In this document: one piece after another, positions 25,352 through 35,756 of the stretch
Layout of the letters: each line of letters opens with the position of its first letter
How positions within the stretch are numbered: the first letter of the stretch is position 1
Notes under the pieces: model-generated
The model's input: the letters and a program-made list of their open reading frames with translations, nothing else
Told to the model about the DNA's origin: nothing
Databases searched by the model: none
Assembly (NCBI GenBank): GCA_951812805.1
Contig: CATOSZ010000001.1
Coordinates: 1,488,001-1,552,000 of the forward strand
Length of the DNA stretch: 64,000 nucleotides
Origin: an uncultured Alphaproteobacteria bacterium
Lineage (GTDB): Bacteria > Pseudomonadota > Alphaproteobacteria > GCA-2731375
Direction of reading: 5' to 3'
Position numbers and translations under genes: made by a program

Positions 25352-26847
25352 GCGACGGCCTCCCCGGCAACGCACAGCGTCTCATAGCGCTTGCAGTCCG
25401 CTTCGGGCCGCAAGGTCAGTTGCGGATAGGCGTGGCTCTCGCCCCATGGCGCGATGACCGGCTCCACCAGTTGGTTGATCAGATTGATGATGGCCGGAAG
25501 GCGCAGCGTGTTCTGCTCCACGGCCAGTTCACAGGCTATCTCGACCACCTCGATCCCGTGATCCTGGGCCAGCAGGAGCAGATCGACAAACTCCCGGTCC
25601 CCGCCTTTGCCGGCCATGTAATGCGCCCTGACCCGGTGCATCGCCTCAGGCAATTGCCAACCCACAAAGGGCGCGCCATCTCTCAGCGCGCCGGGCTTGC
25701 GGTCGAGTAGGGGCAGGTAATGCCAGGGCTCGAAATAGCTGGCGTTGCGGGTAAAGCGGCGCTTGTGCTCGGCAATCACATTCTGCCCTGACACAACCAC
25801 GATCCGGTCCGCATAGGCGCGCAGAGAGACAAGCTCCCCGGCGAACCGGGAGGGGACGCTATAGCGATTGGTGGCATATTGGACCAGACAGGTAGAGCGG
25901 ACACGAGCGGCCTTCTCAACATAGCCGTCAAAAGCCCGGCCCAGGGGACGCAGTTCGGCGCACTCGTCTGCGAACACGTCCGAGATCTTGCGATCCGATT
26001 GTTCGGGGTGGGCGCGATTCGCCAATTCCTCGCAGCGCAGACGCAACCAGCCGTTCAGCGCATCCAGATCGTCAAAGGCGGGCTTGGGCGCAAACAGCTG
26101 TCCCCGCAGGAACCCAACCTGGTTCTCAATCTGACCCTTCTCCCACCCCGCCGCGGGTGTGCAAGCAACCGGTTCCATCACATAGTGGTTCATCAACGCC
26201 AGAAAGCGCGGATGGAACACACGGTCCTTAGAGCGCGAAACATAGGTTACCATCGTCTTGGGGTTGTCGATGATCACCCGGCGCGGTACGCCGCCATAGA
26301 AAGACATCGCCCGTGCAAAGGCGTCCAGCACCATCTCCTGAGATTCGCTGGGATAGGCAACAACAAAGGGCTTGCGGCTATGACATAGGCGGAAGTGGGC
26401 AACCTTTACCTTCTGCTCGACACCGCCCAGGACAGCGTATTCCGTGCTCCAGTCAAACTGGAGCGCGTCACCTGCCGTAAAGTGCAACGGAATGAACGCA
26501 TCCCCCGATCCGGCGCCAGAACGCTTCAGGTCGCGGACAAACCTCTGAACCGTCGAGTAGGATCCGCTATAGCCTTCCGACACAAGCTGCTCATAAAGCT
26601 TCTTGGCCGTCCGGCGCTCACGGCGCGGGCGCCCCAGGTCCTGCTCAAAGAGCGCCCGAAGCCGGCTGGCGAAGCCATCGCTAAGCTTACGCCGGACGGG
26701 TGAAACGCGCCGCTGATAGCTCGGTGGATCGCCGTCCTTCAGATACTTCTTAATCGTGTTCCGCGACAAACCAGTCTGACGAGATACAGATCGGATACTC
26801 CGACCCTCCCGTAATATCCAACGTCGGATCTTCAATACGCTTTCCAT
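25348..26847 (-). CDS. istA: IS21 transposase IstA
   Basis: A 499-residue transposase. The N-terminal helix-turn-helix ([20 protein letters not shown]) is followed by an integrase-type DDE core: [24 protein letters not shown] and a glutamate in [15 protein letters not shown], then a C-terminal DNA-binding region with [15 protein letters not shown] at 26847 has an AGGTGG ribosome-binding site; a GTG at 26874 would add nine residues. The frame is intact and coupled to istB. Confidence 0.95.
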   Translation of the reverse strand: MESVLKIRRWILREGRSIRSVSRQTGLSRNTIKKYLKDGDPPSYQRRVSPVRRKLSDGFASRLRALFEQDLGRPRRERRTAKKLYEQLVSEGYSGSYSTVQRFVRDLKRSGAGSGDAFIPLHFTAGDALQFDWSTEYAVLGGVEQKVKVAHFRLCHSRKPFVVAYPSESQEMVLDAFARAMSFYGGVPRRVIIDNPKTMVTYVSRSKDRVFHPRFLALMNHYVMEPVACTPAAGWEKGQIENQVGFLRGQLFAPKPAFDDLDALNGWLRLRCEELANRAHPEQSDRKISDVFADECAELRPLGRAFDGYVEKAARVRSTCLVQYATNRYSVPSRFAGELVSLRAYADRIVVVSGQNVIAEHKRRFTRNASYFEPWHYLPLLDRKPGALRDGAPFVGWQLPEAMHRVRAHYMAGKGGDREFVDLLLLAQDHGIEVVEIACELAVEQNTLRLPAIINLINQLVEPVIAPWGESHAYPQLTLRPEADCKRYETLCVAGEAVA

Positions 26848-27661
26848 CAATACCACCTGCTCTTTCCTCCGCACTGTTCCGTGCGGATGCTAGCGTTCCA
26901 GGTGGGTCAATTCTTACCGCTCATAACCCACCAAAGTGGGTCAGTTTTGCATGCCGATTCACAACCACGCCGCCGACCTCGCTCGCCCCGGTCTGGATCT
27001 GGAGGGTCAGCACGGGGCCGTTGCTCGTCGCGCCGGTCAGGGTCTGGCCGTCCGTCGAGAGAGAGAACACGACCGGGTTTCCGTCCAGGTCCACCAGCTG
27101 GCCGTCGAGCGCGTCCGAGTCGACGAACCGCAACGAGCCATCGAGAGTCACCGGAACATCGTCGCTGAAGTCGACGGTGATCTCGCGCGATGCCGTCGTG
27201 GATTCGGTGCTGTCGAATTCACCGGTCTGGCCACTGTCGACGTTGGCGTCCGCGAGGAAACCATCCTCGTCGACCACCGCATCCTCGGCGCCCAGCACCT
27301 GCGGGATGGCGTCGACACGGATCGTGAACAAGGCATTTTCCGCACCGAGCTCGTCCGAAACACCGAAGATCTGGCCACCGATATCGCCGGAGAAGCCACC
27401 TGGAAGTTCGAGGGTCAGCAGCGCCAGCTCCTCGGCGGAACCGACCCAGGAATTGCCCTGGAACGTACCGGCGTTGAAGCTGTCCGTCGTGATGCCCGAC
27501 GGCAGCCCCGTGAACACCACCTCCGTCGACACGACCTCTTCCGAGCCGTCCGCATCGTCGACCGTGGCCGACAGCCCGGCATTGTTCCCGCCGGTCGACA
27601 CGCCCAGGTTGACGATCACCGGATCATCCGACTGGATAACGCCGAGATCGTTCGCCGTAAC

Positions 27662-29510
27662 GTCGAGATCTTCCTCGACCAGTACGGGAACCTCGAAGTC
27701 GACGCTGTCGTCGCCGCCTTCGTTCGTGGTCACCGCCAGCGTGCCCTGGATGACGCCACCGTCCTCGGACGAATAGTCCTGCGGGAAGGTCAGCGCCAAG
27801 GCTGCGAGCTCCGCGTCCGAACCGGTCCAGACCAGCCCGTCGGGGGTGCCGCCGTTCGCCGTCGTGCCCGAGGGAAGCTGATCGAAGGTCACCGTGATCG
27901 AGGTGAACACCTCGCTGCCGTCACTGTCGGAAATCGAAGCCGACAGGTTCAGGTCAACCGTGATCGCCGCATCGGTTTCCCGATCCAGGCCCGAGCCGCC
28001 GATCTCGTCCGAATTCGGAAGCTCGAGATCCGGATCCGGATCGATCGTGAAGGAGAACGGCGCCGTCTCGTCGCCGCCTTCGTCGGACGTCGCGTTCACC
28101 GAACCCGCGATGTCGCCCGAGAAGTCGGCCGGCAGGGTCAGGGTCAGCTGGGCAAGCTCCGCCGCCGTGCCCGTCCAGGCGCCCGCGGAGAAACTACCGG
28201 CGTTGAAGTCGTCCGAGTCGATGCCCGAAGGCAGACCCGAGTCGAAGGTCACCGTCACCGAGGTCACCTCTTCCGAGCCGTCGAGATCGCTGACGACCGC
28301 CGACAGGTTCGCGTTCGGACCCGCCGTGTCCACGCCGAGATTGACCGTTACCGGATCGTCCGTCTCGGTGCCGAGAACGCCGCTGCCGCCGCCGGTCACG
28401 TCGAGGTCTTCCTCGGCCAGAACCGGAACCTCGAAGTCGACACTATCGTCGCCGCCTTCGTTCGTCGTCACCGCCAGCGTGCCCTGGATGACGCCGCCGT
28501 CCTCGGACGAATAGTCCTGCGGGAAGGTCAGCGCCAGGGCCGCGAGCTCCGCGTCCGAACCGGTCCAGACCAGCCCGTCGGGGGTGCCGCCGTTCGCCGT
28601 CGTGCCCGAGGGAAGCTGATCGAAGGTCACCGTGATCGAGGTGAACACCTCGCTGCCGTCACTGTCGGAAATCGAAGCCGACAGGTTCAGGTCAACCGTG
28701 ATCGCCGCATCGGTTTCCCGATCCAGGCCCGAGCCGCCGATCTCGTCCGAATTCGGAAGCTCGAGATCCGGATCCGGATCGATCGTGAAGGAGAACGGCG
28801 CCGTCTCGTCGCCGCCTTCGTCGGACGTCGCGTTCACCGAACCCGCGATGTCGCCCGAGAAGTCGGCCGGCAGGGTCAGGGTCAGCTGGGCAAGCTCCGC
28901 CGCCGTGCCCGTCCAGGCGCCCGCGGAGAAACTACCGGCGTTGAAGTCGTCCGAGTCGATGCCCGAAGGCAGACCCGAGTCGAAGGTCACCGTCACCGAG
29001 GTCACCTCTTCCGAGCCGTCGAGATCGCTGACGACCGCCGACAGGTTCGCGTTCGGACCCGCCGTGTCCACGCCGAGATTGACCGTTACCGGATCGTCCG
29101 TCTCGGTGCCGAGAACGCCGCTGCCGCCGCCGGTCACGTCGAGGTCTTCCTCGGCCAGAACCGGAACCTCGAAGTCGACACTATCGTCGCCGCCTTCGTT
29201 CGTGGTCACCGCCAGCGTGCCCTGGATGACACCGCCGTCCTCGGACGAATAGTCCTGCGGGAAGGTCAGCGCCAGGGCCGCGAGCTCCGCGTCCGAACCG
29301 GTCCAGACCAGCCCATCGAGGGTGCCGCCGTTCGCCGTCGTATCCGTGGGAAGCTGATCGAAGGTCACCGTGATCGAGGTGAACACCTCGCTGCCGTCAC
29401 TGTCCGTAATCGAGGCCGACAGGTTCAGGTCCACCGTGATTGGCGCATCGGTTTCCTGGTCCTGGCCCGAACCGCCGATCTCGTCCGAATTCGGAAGCTC
29501 GAGATCCGGC
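27662..29510 (-). repeat. 738-bp tandem repeat in the adhesin gene, about 2.5 copies
   Basis: Sequence at 27894-28631 recurs with a shift of exactly 738 bp at 28632-29369, giving two identical 206-codon blocks when read on the opposite strand; a further partial, more diverged copy continues on each side. The unit encodes 246 residues made of one DLELPNSDEIGGSG module and one VSDLDGSEEVTSVTVTFDS module. Identity at nucleotide level implies recent duplication or gene conversion. Confidence 0.88.
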
Positions 29511-29512
29511 GT

Positions 29513-30590
29513 CGCGTTGATCACGACAATGACCGTCGCCGTCGACTGGTCGCCGGTCTGATCTTCGATCGTGTATTCGAAGCTCGTCTGGCCACTGAAG
29601 TCCGGATCCGGCGTAAAGGTAACCGTCCCGTCTTCGTTGATCTCGACCGAGCCGTTCGCCGGATCGGTCGTCGAGATGACGGTGGCCGGAGCGTCGCCCT
29701 GGTCGTCGTTCGGCAGGACGGCGATGACCACCGCCGTGTCCTCGTCCGTCGTCGCCTCGTCGTCCACGGCGTCCGGCGCCGGGTCGATAACCACCGTCAC
29801 GGTCGCGGTCGACTGGTCGCCGGTCTGATCCTCGATCGTGTATTCGAACGTGGTCTGGCCGTCGAAGTTCGCATCCGGCGTGAAGCTGACGGTTCCGTCG
29901 GGGTTGATGGACACCGAGCCGTTCTCGGGATCCGTCGTCGAGATGACCGTCGCCGGCGCATCGCCTTGATCATCGTTCGCCAGGACGACGATGGTGTTGT
30001 CGGTGGAGTCCTCCGCGACCGTTACCTGGTCGTCCACGGCATCCGGCGCCGGATCGATAATCACCGTCACAGTCGCCGTCGACTGATCGCCGGTCTGATC
30101 TTCGATCGTATACTGGAACGTGGTCTGGCCGTCGAAGTTCGGGTCCGGCGTGAAGTTGATCGTGCCGTCCTCGTTGATCGACACCGAGCCGTTCTCGGGA
30201 TCCGTCGCCGAGATAACCGTCGCCGGCGCATCGCCCTGATCGTCGTTCGGCAGGACGGCGATGGTGTTGTCGGTGGAATCCTCCGCCACCGTCACCTGGT
30301 CGTCCACAGCGTCCGGCGCGGGATCGATAATCACCGTCACGGTCGCGGTCGACCGATCGCCGTTCTGATCTTCGATCGTATAATCGAACGTGGTCTGGCC
30401 GTCGAAGTCCGCATCCGGCGTGAAGCTGACCGTGCCGTCTTCGTTGATGGATACCGTGCCGTTCTCGGGATCCGTCGTCGAGATAACCGTCGCCGGCGCA
30501 TCGCCTTGATCGTCGTTCGGCAGGATGGCGATGGTGTTGTCGGTGGAGTCTTCCGCCACCGTCACCTGGTCGTCCACCGCATCCGGCGTC
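29513..30590 (-). repeat. Four 270-bp repeats encoding tandem-95/cadherin-like modules
   Basis: The motif for DAVDDQVTVAEDS recurs at about 29.76, 30.03, 30.30 and 30.57 kb, a period of 270 bp or 90 residues. Each unit contains DQGDAPATVIS, NGSVxINxDGT and FTPDxxFDGQTTFxYTIEDQ. These match the tandem-95/Ig-like (cadherin-like) modules of large surface proteins. Copies differ at scattered bases, so they are older than the 738-bp duplication. Confidence 0.85.
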
Positions 30591-32940
30591 GCATCGACCG
30601 TGATGGTGAAGGGCGCACTCTCGTCGCCACCTTCGTCCGTGGTCGCATTCAAGACGCCCTGGATCTCGCCGAAATAGTCCGCCGGAACCGTCAGCTGCAG
30701 ATCGTCGAGCTCCGACACGGTGCCGGTCCACACGCCGCCCACTAGCGCGCCGCCGTTGACCGACGCGCCCTCGGGCAGGCCGGAGAATTCGACCGAAACG
30801 CCGGTGACCTCTTCGGAACCGTCGAGGTCGACCGCCTCGGCCGACAGGCCCGCGTTGTTCTCGCCGGCGCCCGCGCCCAGGTTGATCGTGACCGGGGCGT
30901 CGGTTTCCTTGACTTCCACGTCCTGGGCAGCGACTTCGAGATCGGCTTCCGGCAATACCGGAACCACGAAATCGACGCTCTGGTCACCGCCTTCGTTCGT
31001 CGTCACCGCCAGCGTGCCGTTGATGACGCCGCCGTCCTCGGAGGAGTAGTCAGCCGGCAGGACGAGGGCGAGACCCTGGAGATCGTCCAGGCTGGCACCG
31101 GTCCACACCAAGCCGTCGAGCGTGCCGGTGCTGGCCGTCGTGCCGTCGGGCAGCTGGTCGAACGTCACCATGAACGAGGTGAAGACCTCGCTGCCGTCGC
31201 TGTCGTCGATCTCCGCCGTCAGGTTGAGGGCGACGGTGATCGCCGCATCGGTTTCCTGGTCGTCGCCGAGGCCGCCGATCTCTTCGCCGCTCGGCAGGCG
31301 CAGGTCGGGCGTCGGCGTCACGGTGACGGAGAAGGGCGCTTCGTCCGTGCCCTGCTCGTCGGTGAAGGCCGAAACCACGTTGCCGGAGAACTCGCCGCTG
31401 TAATCGGGCGGCAGGGCCAGCTGAACCGTCGCCAGTTCGGCCGCCGTCAGGCCGGAGACCGAGATGTTCTCGGTGCCGTCGCCGTTATCGGTCCGCTCGA
31501 CGGTGGCGAAGGTGCTTCCGGCCGCGCCGAAGAAGAAGACACCTGTGCCCGTCGGCGCGCCGTTGAAGGCCACCGTTGCGGTCTGCACCTCTTCCGAACC
31601 GTCGACGTCGGTCGCCACCGCGGCCAGGTTCAGGTCGACCACGTTGAAGGTCAGGCCGAAACCGGGTGCGTCGTCGCTGGTGAAGCTGACCAGATTGGCG
31701 TCTTCCGCGACCGTCACGGACTCGGCCGTCACGTCGATATCGCCTTCGACGGCGACCGTCACGTTGACCACATCCGGGTTCAAGTTGGCGACCGGGAAGC
31801 CATCGACGCCGGCGACAGTGATCGAACCGGTGATGTCGCCGCTGTCGACGGTCGAGAAGTCGCCCGGCAGCTGCAACACGAGGGCATGCAGTTCGTCGGC
31901 ATTGGCGACCGTCACGCTCAATGCGCCGCCCGAGGCCTGGCCGACCGTCGCGCCCTGGCCGTCCACGACCGCGGCGCCGTCCGGCAGGTTCGCGAGGTCG
32001 AGAGTGATGCTTTCGACCAAGTCGGACTGGTCCTCGCCCTGGATCGTCGTGGTCAGGCCGAGCTGGGCCAGCGACGCCGTCAGAACCTCGGCACCCGTGT
32101 CCGTCTCGACCAGGTCGAAGATCGGATTGGCGATGCCGACGATCAGCTCACCCTGCAGGGTGATCTGGAAGGCTACCGCCTTGGGCGTCACCGCCACGTT
32201 GTTGTTGAAGGTGAGCTCGGCACCGGTGATCTCGGTTTCCGTCGCGACACCGAAGGCGAAGACGTTGATCGATTCGAACGCGCCATCGGGAATGCCGATC
32301 TCGAGACCGGCAAAACTTTCCTGCGGGATAACGAAGAAGGGCGCGCCGTCCGCGGGCTCGACCAGTTCCGCGCCGGGCGCGTTGATCGTGAAGTCCGACG
32401 CATCGAAGCCTTGTTCCGACGTGAAGAACAGCTGCACCGCCGTCGTCTCGGAGCCGTCGGCATCGTTCGAGACCACGTCGAGGTTCACCGCGACGGCGTC
32501 ACCGGCCGTGCCTTCGACACTCGGGATCACGCCGCCGACGAAGAGGCCGCCCTCGCCGAGGGAGCCGACCGTCGGTACGTCCGCGGCCGCATCGATGATG
32601 ACCGTGAAATCGTCGCTGACCAGGAACCCGCCGTTCGCCACGTCCGGGTCCACGACCACCGCCGTGAAACTCAGCGGGATGTCGGCATCGGCGTCGGAGG
32701 GCGCGATGATGAAGATGTTGTTGATCTGGCTGCCCGGAACGGTGACGGAGCCGTCGTGATCGACCTGCACGTCGTCGGCGGGATCGCCGCCCGGCTGGCG
32801 GATGAAGACCTGAACGTCGCTCGGGATGTCGTTGACGGTGAGGGTTTCGATCTCCTCGTTGTCTTCGGGAACGAAGGTGATGACGAGCTGGGTCTTGACC
32901 TCGTTGGCGAAGTCCGTAGCACCCTGATGCTGGTTCGGCA

Positions 32941-34711
32941 GTAACCGGGGCAAAAGGCCGGGCCTGGGGACGGGGGGATCTGGCCTGGGTATAGGGGTGA
33001 GTCTCAACGGCCACATCTTGTGAGGCTTCCGCGTCAAGTGACCAGATATCGATGTTCGCGGCGGGAGGTCTGTGATTCGATCCCGTCATGGCCGAATCGC
33101 TTCCGGATCTCGACGATCTTGATGTCGCCGCCCTGAAGGCGCTGGTTCTGACGCTGCTTGAGGAGCAGGCGGCCCTGCGTGCCGAGAACGCGACATTGCG
33201 CGAAGAGATCCGCCGTCTCAAAGGCCTTTCCGGGCCACCGGATATCAAGCCGAGCGGCATGGACAAGCAGGCCGTATCCCGGGGCCGGACGGGGCGGAAG
33301 GCGGGACGGCGGGCCAAGAAGGGCCGGGTTCCCATCGACGAGAGGCGGATCGTCCGGGCCGCCGTGCCGGCGGGCTCGCGCTTCAAGGGCTATGAAGACT
33401 ATCTGGTTCAGGACCTGCTCTGCCGGCCGAACACTGTCCTGTTACGCCGCGAGCGCTGGCTGACGCCCGAGGGGGCCACGATCGTGGCGCCGCTGCCGGC
33501 GGGGACGCGCGGCCACTTCGGCCCGGCGCTCAGGCGTTTCGTGCTGGCGCTCTATCATGGCGGCCAGACCAGCGCGGAGCGCTTGGCGCGGCTCTTGGAC
33601 GACCTCGGCATCAAGATCTCCAAGCGCCAGGTGGTGCGGTTGTTGAACGAGGGCCATGACGGCTTCGTCGCCGAGGGCGAGGCGGTGCTGCGCGCCGGCC
33701 TGGAGACGGCGCCCTGGATCAGCGTCGACGATACCGGCGCCCGCCACGCCAACCGCAACGGGGTGACGAGCGGGATCGGCAACGACGCCTTCGCTTGGTT
33801 CGCCACGACGTTTTCCAAGAGCCGCTTGAACTTCCTGGAACGGCTGCGGGCCGGCCACGCGGACTATGTGCTCAATGCCGCCGCCTTCGCCTACATGGCC
33901 GAGCGCGACCTGGCCGCATCGGTGATCGCCCGTCTGGCCGAGGGCTGCCCGCGGCGCTTCACCAACGAAGATGCCTGGCTGGCCCACCTGGGGCGGCTCG
34001 CCATCACCGGGCACGGGGACGGGCGCGGGGCCGCGCGGACCGCCACCGAGGGGGCGCTGTGGGGCGCCATCGCCGCGCACGGCCTGCTCAGGGGCACGGC
34101 CGCGGGCGCCTGCGTCGTCCTGAGTGACGATGCTGGCCAGTTCAACGTCGGCCGCCACGCGCTCTGCTGGGTCCATGCGGAGCGCTTGATCCACAAGCTG
34201 ATGACCTTCTCCCGGAGCCAGCGGCGCGAGAAGGAACACATCCAGGCACGGCTCTGGCAACTCTACGCCGATCTCAAAGCCTATCGCGAAAGGCCGGCGC
34301 CAGGACGGCGGGCCCACCTGGCATGCCGCTTCGATGCGCTCTTCGCGACCAAGACCGGATTCCTCCGCCTCGACCGGCTCCTGGCTCGCCTGCATGCCAA
34401 CCGCGACGAACTGCTCGTCGTCCTCGACCGCCCGGAGGTCCCGCTCAACACCAACGGCGCGGAACGCGACATCCGCGCCATGGTCACAAGGCGAAAATTC
34501 TCCGGCGGCACACGCTCCGAGGACGGCAAGCAGGCCCGAGACACATTCCTCGGCCTCTACAAGACCTGCCAGAAACTTGGCCTCTCCTTCTGGGATTATC
34601 TCGGCGACCGCCTCAAGGTCCCCGGCGCCCCACCCGTGCCCCCACTGCCGATCCTCGTCAGACAACGCTGCATCGAAATGGCTTGACCGCCCGGGGTTTT
34701 GCCCCTGTTAC
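32941..34711 (+). mobile_element. IS66-family element (ISBst12-type), copy 1
   Basis: A 1771-bp element with a single transposase and no tnpA/tnpB genes, as in the ISBst12 subgroup. Ends are inverted repeats: GTAACCGGGGCAAAAGG on the left and GTAACAGGGGCAAAACC read inward on the right. A perfect 8-bp target duplication GTTCGGCA flanks it (32933-32940 and 34712-34719), the length typical of IS66. It splits the adhesin gene. A second copy with the same orientation begins at 63471. Confidence 0.93.
33088..34686 (+). CDS. IS66-family transposase
   Basis: A 532-residue transposase. The N-terminus has a leucine-zipper-like coiled coil (LLEEQAALRAENATLREEI). The core carries WISVDDTGARHANRNGV (first catalytic Asp region), VLSDDAGQFNVGRHALCWVHAER (second) and VPLNTNGAERDIRAMVTRRK (Glu). 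The frame is intact, so the element may be active. No clear ribosome-binding site precedes the ATG. Confidence 0.92.
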   Translation: MAESLPDLDDLDVAALKALVLTLLEEQAALRAENATLREEIRRLKGLSGPPDIKPSGMDKQAVSRGRTGRKAGRRAKKGRVPIDERRIVRAAVPAGSRFKGYEDYLVQDLLCRPNTVLLRRERWLTPEGATIVAPLPAGTRGHFGPALRRFVLALYHGGQTSAERLARLLDDLGIKISKRQVVRLLNEGHDGFVAEGEAVLRAGLETAPWISVDDTGARHANRNGVTSGIGNDAFAWFATTFSKSRLNFLERLRAGHADYVLNAAAFAYMAERDLAASVIARLAEGCPRRFTNEDAWLAHLGRLAITGHGDGRGAARTATEGALWGAIAAHGLLRGTAAGACVVLSDDAGQFNVGRHALCWVHAERLIHKLMTFSRSQRREKEHIQARLWQLYADLKAYRERPAPGRRAHLACRFDALFATKTGFLRLDRLLARLHANRDELLVVLDRPEVPLNTNGAERDIRAMVTRRKFSGGTRSEDGKQARDTFLGLYKTCQKLGLSFWDYLGDRLKVPGAPPVPPLPILVRQRCIEMA

Positions 34712-35446
34712 GTTCGGCAGCGCGTCCTCGAAGCCGCCGTCGAAACTGCCGCTGATGACGAAATTGGCCGGAGACTCCGGATTGCCGACCGGATCGGACG
34801 GAGTCGGCCCGCTGAGGCCGACCGGATCGACCACGGAGAGCGCGGTCACCGCCTGGAACAGGCCATTGCCGTCGTCGGCGAACTCCTCGTCGATGTCGCC
34901 GAGCGCAAAGGGGAAGCCCGGCAGGTTGCCGAGCAGGTCGAGGGCGTCGTCGCCCGGGCCGATGTCGCCACTGGCATAGGGCGAGAACGAGGCGTTGCCG
35001 TCACCGCCACCTTGGCCGCCGGCCGCCGCGGCCACCGCCTCGGGATCGAAATTGTCGATCTGCGCGATCACGAAGGTCGGGTCCATCACCGTGCCGTCGG
35101 AGAGCGTGAGGGCCGGGGGCAAGCCACCCTCTTCCTGCTCGTTCGAGATGACGAAGAAGTCGGTGAAGGTGATCTCCACGTCGCCCGGCAACGTGATGAC
35201 GAGGCTGCCCTCGTCCTGGATGAACTGGATGTCGGCCTGGCTCACGCCTTCGGGCAGAATGAAGTTATCACCCGGATCGACGGATACTTCCTGGCTCTCG
35301 TTCGTGAGTTCGACAGCCTCGCCCAGGCCCGCCTGGCCGACCAGAACCTCTTGCCCTTCCGCCCCGCTCAACACGGCGTCCGCGCCCAGATTCTCATTCA
35401 CGCCTGCGATCTCGCCCGTGCCGGTGGTGTTGGTGGTATCGGCCAT

Positions 35447-35756
35447 CTTTTTTGCTCCCGAAGTCCCCTAGCGCCCATTCGCTGACAGAGGATTTAGCTA
35501 AAATTTTCGAGATCCGAAGTGCGCGCCGTCACAAAACTCGAAAACGCGACCGAAAAACCTCGAAAAAAACCGCTTTCACGGCCCACTCGCGAACCCCGGA
35601 CGGGTACGCAAGGAACAATCTAACCCCTCAAAACCATAAAGAAATCACCCAAATGAGTATGAATTTCACGATAACCATGAAGCGTTGCCCGGACGACTCA
35701 CATTGTCCGGTCGCTTCATCGACCGATTGCCATCCTATTTCAGGGCCATCGGGGAA
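35447..35756. other. Intergenic region upstream of the adhesin gene
   Basis: A 310-bp gap between the adhesin start and the stop of the LLM oxidoreductase gene, both on the minus strand. It is notably richer in A and T than its surroundings (runs such as AAAATTTT and CGAAAAAAAC). It probably holds the adhesin promoter and a long leader, but no pair of -35 and -10 boxes is convincing and I see no open frame worth calling. Confidence 0.5.

Larger units (their letters stand above)
23988..26963 (-). mobile_element. IS21-family element (istA-istB), carrying an IS256-type remnant
   Basis: A 2976-bp segment with istA and istB on the minus strand. The right end read inward is TGTGAATCGGCATGCAAAAC followed by TGACCC; the left end is TGTCAATCAGCATTTAATTC followed by TGACCC, matching at most positions and starting with TG as IS21 ends do. 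A second internal copy (ATCGGCGTGCAAAATTGACC) lies at about 24018, as in the multiple terminal repeats of IS21. The bases outside the two ends (CCTGCC left, ACCACG right) are not a duplication. About 300 bp of IS256-type sequence sits downstream of istB, which explains the excess length. Confidence 0.8.
26964..35446 (-). pseudogene. Giant type I-secreted adhesin, split by an IS66-type element and truncated at its 3' end
   Basis: The 5' part (34712-35446, 245 codons) begins MADTTNTTGTGEIAGVNENL and looks like the retention/linker module of LapA-type adhesins. After the IS66-type element (32941-34711) the frame resumes at 32932 exactly in phase (EDALPN then QHQGATDFANEVKTQLV), giving over 2,200 residues in all. 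The rest is repeats: modules with DxDGSEV/E and TxTFDxLP motifs, a 246-residue unit present about 2.5 times, four 90-residue tandem-95/cadherin-like modules (AVDDQVTVAEDSTDN, FTPDxxFDGQTTFxYTIEDQ), and a terminal T1SS-143-like stretch (DGNPVVFSLSTDGQTLTGAT). The C-terminal secretion signal is missing because the gene ends in the IS21-type element at 26963. The product would be acidic and cysteine-free in the parts read. Confidence 0.85.

Noticed and set aside
27662-30590. Regular repeats suggesting a CRISPR array
   Set aside because: The periods are 738 and 270 bp, the units are continuous with no unique spacers, and they encode protein modules.
26936-30745. A 3.8-kb open frame antisense to the adhesin
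   Set aside because: It mirrors the repeats of the adhesin gene on the other strand, has no start signal and no recognisable domain.
35447-35756. A riboswitch or small RNA gene upstream of the adhesin
   Set aside because: The region is AT-rich but shows no stable hairpin followed by a T run and no motif I can assign.
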